Assembly: GCA_023663915.1 (NCBI GenBank) | Contig: JAMPGN010000190.1 | Span: forward strand, 1-8,156 | Reading direction: 5' to 3' | Source: Eubacterium sp. | Lineage (GTDB): Bacteria; Bacillota_A; Clostridia; Lachnospirales; Lachnospiraceae | Length of the DNA stretch: 8,156 nucleotides | Part shown: positions 5,805 through 8,156 of the stretch, piece after piece | Layout of the letters: each line of letters starts with the position of its first letter | Position numbering within the stretch: the first letter of the stretch is position 1 | Translations under genes and position numbers: made by a program | Notes under the pieces: generated by a model | Databases searched by the model: none | What the model saw: only the letters and a program-made list of their open reading frames with translations | Told to the model about the DNA's origin: nothing

Positions 5805-5810
5805 TATAAT
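5805..5810 (+). promoter_or_regulatory. -10 box candidate for the Xre-type gene
   Basis: A perfect TATAAT lies 32 bases before the start codon. No good -35 box lies 16-18 bases upstream, so the promoter may need an activator or may be a different, weaker one using TATACT at 5795-5800. Confidence 0.4.
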
Positions 5811-5842
5811 TTCAAAACAAAACCGCATTATGGAGAATCCAG

Positions 5843-6742
5843 ATGAATCAGGAAAAAATCGGAAGTTTTATCGCCGCTGCGCGGAAAGAAAAAAATTTGA
5901 CACAGGCACAACTCGCAGAGAAGCTGGGCGTAAGCAACAAAACCGTGTCCCGCTGGGAAACCGGTAAAAATATGCCGGATTATGCCATACTGGAAGAACT
6001 GACGACCGAACTTGGCATCACGGTATACGAACTGATCCGCGGTGAAAAGATCATCAAGGAAGATATCATCCGCGAATATGACCATAATCTCGTGAGCGTC
6101 CTCAAAGAATATAAGCGCATGAAAAAAGCGAAAAACATCCTTCTCACGCTCCTACTGCTATTGGCAGGCATCACCGCATGGCTTGCATGCATGCTCCTCC
6201 TAACGCAGGGTCTGCCATATGTGCTCAGTACGTCCGCCCAGATAGAAATAAACAGCGATATCGCACGCTATCATGACTATATCGGAGACAATGCACTTGA
6301 CAAATACCGGAATAAATGGGATATGGATGAATCCATTTTCCCAGAACAGATTACTTCGGACATGAATGTCACAGACTACAAAATGGTCTATTACGACCCG
6401 TGGGATTCCCAATATCTGTCCTATCTTGTGGTAGATTATAACGATACTGCATGGAATGCTGAACTGGAACGATTAAAGAATTATCCTTCCACGGAATATA
6501 TTGGCTATTATGGAGTATCCGGTTTTCATGCGTATGAACTGCTCGCGATTTATGCCGATGGCTATCACGGTTTCGTCTACGCTTTGGCTGACCGAAACAG
6601 TCAACGGATAATTTATGTGGAACTTATTTTCTGTAATTATTTTATGGATATCGATTATGAAGAATATATTCCCGCCGGATATCTGCCCGATGGATTTGAT
6701 GCTGCGCCGGGGAATGCGTATCGGCAGGAAAAGTCAGAATAA
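5843..6742 (+). CDS. Membrane-anchored Xre-family helix-turn-helix protein
   Basis: This 299-residue protein has an N-terminal HTH_3 domain (about 5-60): IGSFIAAARKEKNLTQAQLAEKLGV followed by recognition helix SNKTVSRWETG (31-41) and the typical NMPDYAILEELTTELGITVYELIRGE. A basic stretch (KEYKRMKKAKN) leads into one hydrophobic segment at about 98-121. The remaining ~175 residues are acidic and aromatic, rich in Tyr and Asp, and predicted to lie outside the cell. I do not recognise that domain. The design suggests a one-component sensor that binds DNA while held at the membrane. The start follows GGAG at about eight bases. It is the only plus-strand gene here, divergent from cysK, and ends eight bases before the 3' end of the broken ATPase gene. 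A link to cysK control is possible only by position. Confidence 0.85.
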   Translation: MNQEKIGSFIAAARKEKNLTQAQLAEKLGVSNKTVSRWETGKNMPDYAILEELTTELGITVYELIRGEKIIKEDIIREYDHNLVSVLKEYKRMKKAKNILLTLLLLLAGITAWLACMLLLTQGLPYVLSTSAQIEINSDIARYHDYIGDNALDKYRNKWDMDESIFPEQITSDMNVTDYKMVYYDPWDSQYLSYLVVDYNDTAWNAELERLKNYPSTEYIGYYGVSGFHAYELLAIYADGYHGFVYALADRNSQRIIYVELIFCNYFMDIDYEEYIPAGYLPDGFDAAPGNAYRQEKSE

Positions 6743-6750
6743 CCTGCTTA

Positions 6751-7165
6751 TTATATGGAAACATAATTTTCATACCATAGAGGAACACTATGAGAAATCC
6801 GCATCAGACAGCCATTCTGATAAATTGCAAATCTTCGGAATTGAAAGGTATTATCATATAATGCCGCCAAATCACAAATTGGTAAAATATCCCTGATCCT
6901 TTGCTCTTTTTATATTCTTAATAATTGTCTTTCCACATAAAGTTGTTTCTTGATTAAAACTAATGTTTTCGTCAAAAAAACGGGATATTCGTTTCACTGA
7001 AATTTTTCCTGCGGTCATAACATCTACAGGATTTCTCCAATCACCAAGCTGCTTTACGATCTCGTCCGGATTTATTCTGGGTATACTTTGCAGATTTTGT
7101 AAAGTCAGGTATAAAGTTGACTTTCCTGCACCATTGACTCCTGCAATCAATACATATCTTTTCAT
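6751..7165 (-). pseudogene. Zeta-toxin-like ATPase/kinase, disrupted by internal deletion
   Basis: The open part (97 residues from ATG 7165 to TGA at 6872) begins MKRYVLIAGVNGAGKSTL with Walker A GVNGAGKST at 9-17. It continues INPDEIVKQLGDWRNP and FNQETTLCGKTIIKNIKRAKDQGYF, the pattern of the COG4185/zeta-toxin-like P-loop family, which is usually about twice as long. In another frame of the same strand, 6888-6751 encodes 45 residues (ILPICDLAALYDNT, then FRRFAIYQNG, then SHSVPLWYENYVSI) matching the usual C-terminus of the family, with its own TAA. The expected ~55-60 residues between GYF and ILP are absent and the frame is shifted, so the junction near 6884-6891 is an internal deletion. 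Catalytic middle elements are lost and the protein should be inactive. The start overlaps the upstream small gene's stop (TAATG). Family recognition is from memory of motifs. Confidence 0.85.
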
Positions 7166-7344
7166 TAAAAAAGATTCCTCTCTATTACCTGCTTCTGTCT
7201 CTGCTGTAAAAGAAAATTTCCTACTATCTCATAAAACTCTCTTTGTTCTTCTGTTTCCGCTTCCAAAACAAGCTGTAATGTATCTTCCGGTTGAAGATTT
7301 TGTATCTCATTATATATCATTTCATACTTTTTTATATCACACAT
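7165..7344 (-). CDS. Small protein, probable antitoxin partner of the zeta-toxin-like gene
   Basis: This 59-residue, soluble, Glu/Gln-rich, mostly helical protein (MCDIKKYEMIYNEI...QKQVIERNLF) has no recognisable domain. ATG 7344 is preferred over an in-frame ATG at 7365 because AGAGG lies seven bases before it. Its TAA shares one base with the ATG of the downstream ATPase gene, and it has its own promoter at 7386-7415. Small upstream gene, overlap and zeta-like partner are the usual layout of a toxin-antitoxin pair, so an antitoxin role is inferred from context only. Unlike its partner, this frame is intact. Confidence 0.65.
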   Translation of the reverse strand: MCDIKKYEMIYNEIQNLQPEDTLQLVLEAETEEQREFYEIVGNFLLQQRQKQVIERNLF

Positions 7345-7385
7345 ATAAAAACCTCTATTTCTCATACACCATCAAATTACCTTTT

Positions 7386-7415
7386 ATTATACCTCATATC
7401 ATCTGCACAATTCAA
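7386..7415 (-). promoter_or_regulatory. Promoter of the toxin-antitoxin-like pair
   Basis: On the minus strand TTGAAT (7415-7410) and a perfect TATAAT (7391-7386) are separated by 18 bases. It lies just after the GNAT gene's stop and about 40 bases before the small gene's start. Confidence 0.6.
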
Positions 7416-7420
7416 CAGCC

Positions 7421-7882
7421 TTACCTGCATATTCCATGCAGCCGCCTCATTTCAAGAATAAACTCCGTCGTCCCCTCTTCTAACTGCTTCTCCCCTGTGC
7501 ATGTAAAGCCGTGTCTCTCATAGAACGATATTGCCCGTGTGTTCTTCTCAAGAACCCATACACAGTCACATCCCTTGTGTCCAATGGCATATTCAATCAG
7601 TTTCGCACCGATGCCCTGGTTTTCAAAAAAAGTATCGACATACAATTCCGTGATTCGGGTTCCCTCAACGTGCACCATCCCTTTTACAAATTCATCATCA
7701 AAAACCCATATATTTTCTAATTTATGCGGATTCTCAATATAATCCTTTGCCAGCGGATAGACCTGCATCTCTCCAAAGGACACTTGATCGTCCCGAAATA
7801 TCCGTCTGTAATTCATCCGTTTTGTAAAAATCAATATCTCCGCTATTCTTGAGGCATCTTCTAACGTTGCACGTCTTATCAT
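7421..7882 (-). CDS. GNAT family N-acetyltransferase
   Basis: This 153-residue cytoplasmic protein would transfer an acetyl group from acetyl-CoA to an amine; the substrate cannot be told. It opens IRRATLEDASRIAEILIFTKRMNYR, typical of the family. Motif A is ITELYVDTFFENQGIGAKLIEYA, in which QGIGA is the pyrophosphate-binding Q-x-x-G-x-G/A turn. Motif B is VLEKNTRAISFYERHGF with the conserved tyrosine. Length is normal. A longer frame starts with GTG at 7918, but ATG 7882 is preferred because AGAGG lies ten bases before it and the family's usual start falls there. It follows ogt by about 56 bases on the same strand and may be cotranscribed with it. Confidence 0.9.
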   Translation of the reverse strand: MIRRATLEDASRIAEILIFTKRMNYRRIFRDDQVSFGEMQVYPLAKDYIENPHKLENIWVFDDEFVKGMVHVEGTRITELYVDTFFENQGIGAKLIEYAIGHKGCDCVWVLEKNTRAISFYERHGFTCTGEKQLEEGTTEFILEMRRLHGICR

Positions 7883-7926
7883 TGTATGTTTTCCTCTCCT
7901 CGCCTTTTCCTTTGCCACTGTATCAT

Positions 7927-7959
7927 CACTGCCGCGCTTTATGGCGCAGTGCTTTTTTT
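7927..7959 (+). terminator. Terminator-like hairpin facing the plus strand
   Basis: CACTGC and GCAGTG with two further G-C pairs around a bulged C form an 8-bp stem, followed on the plus strand by C and seven T. On the minus strand there is no T-run after the hairpin, so it does not look like the end of ogt. The T-run is coding sequence (two lysine codons) at the ogt 3' end. It may stop antisense transcription or be coincidental. Confidence 0.45.
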
Positions 7960-8156
7960 CGGAATAAAATAGGTGTCCTTGTATGCTTTTTCCATTTTCA
8001 AAAGAGCAATCTTTTTATCGATACCCCCTGCATATCCGGTAAGGCTTCCATTCTCGCCAACAACTCTGTGACAGGGTATCATAATCGATATTTCATTACG
8101 TGCCACTGCACCGCCAACCGCCTGTGCCGACATTCTTGCAAGCCCTCTCTTCTTCG
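7939..8156 (-). CDS. ogt: Methylated-DNA--protein-cysteine methyltransferase, 5' part beyond window
   Basis: The frame is open at the right edge; 71 C-terminal residues are visible. They include RGLARMSAQAVGGAVARN, the active site IPCHRVVG with the methyl-accepting cysteine, and NGSLTGYAGGIDKKIALLKME, the standard end of the Ogt/MGMT fold. The protein moves a methyl or alkyl group from O6-alkylguanine in DNA to its own cysteine, a one-shot repair. The ATG at 8133 is internal, since conserved residues continue upstream of it to the window edge. About 15 residues after the conserved core (AYKDTYFIPKKSTAP) form a species-specific tail. It lies upstream of the GNAT gene on the same strand. Confidence 0.95.
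   Translation of the reverse strand, partial: KKRGLARMSAQAVGGAVARNEISIMIPCHRVVGENGSLTGYAGGIDKKIALLKMEKAYKDTYFIPKKSTAP

Noticed and set aside
6763..6797. Terminator between the convergent Xre-type gene and the pseudogene
   Set aside because: CATAG/CTATG gives only a weak five-base stem with no T-run after it.
6615..6896. Plus-strand frame of 93 residues overlapping the end of the Xre-type gene
   Set aside because: It is out of frame with the real gene and crosses the 3' end of the minus-strand pseudogene; no binding site or recognisable sequence.

Overview
The window looks like chromosomal DNA of a Gram-positive anaerobe of the Clostridia, probably Lachnospiraceae-like. The signs are strong AGGAGG-type ribosome binding sites, consensus sigma-A promoters, a lipoprotein-anchored MetQ, a membrane-anchored Xre-type regulator and moderate base composition. 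This assignment is an inference from gene style, not a database match. There are ten genes: eight on the minus strand as complete or edge-truncated reading frames, one on the plus strand, and one broken gene on the minus strand. I see no rRNA, tRNA, CRISPR array or insertion sequence.

Reading down the minus strand from the right edge: the 3' end of a methylated-DNA methyltransferase gene (ogt, 7939-8156) is followed by a GNAT acetyltransferase (7421-7882). Next comes a two-gene toxin-antitoxin-like pair with its own promoter: a 59-residue small protein (7165-7344) and a zeta-toxin-like ATPase (6751-7165). The ATPase is a clear pseudogene. Its N-terminal Walker A half and its C-terminal 45 residues are both recognisable but lie in different frames, with the middle missing. 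The plus-strand gene at 5843-6742 encodes an Xre helix-turn-helix protein with one membrane segment and an outside domain, and it converges on the pseudogene.

The centre is a sulfur amino acid block on the minus strand: cysK (4494-5432), then metN-metI-metQ (4307 down to 1603), ending at a strong hairpin terminator (1557-1580). CysK makes cysteine from O-acetylserine and sulfide; MetNIQ imports methionine. cysK has a near-consensus promoter (5657-5685) and an unusual leader of about 220 nt. The leader carries a palindrome just past the start of transcription and a 51-bp segment duplicated with a 71-bp period, each copy able to fold. metN has a separate promoter (4376-4404) and a leader hairpin. 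No SAM riboswitch or T-box is visible.

The left end holds a second minus-strand transcription unit behind a TTGACA-17-TATACT promoter (1484-1512). It has a leader of about 190 nt with a long-range stem, a 140-residue coiled-coil protein with seven-residue repeats (867-1289), and a membrane-tethered sugar-binding-like protein running off the left edge (1-857). The last two lie in the same frame, separated by one TAG and three codons.

The points most worth a second look are the duplicated structured cysK leader, the same-frame coiled-coil/binding-protein pair with its structured leader, and the toxin gene disabled by an internal deletion while the adjacent small gene stays intact.
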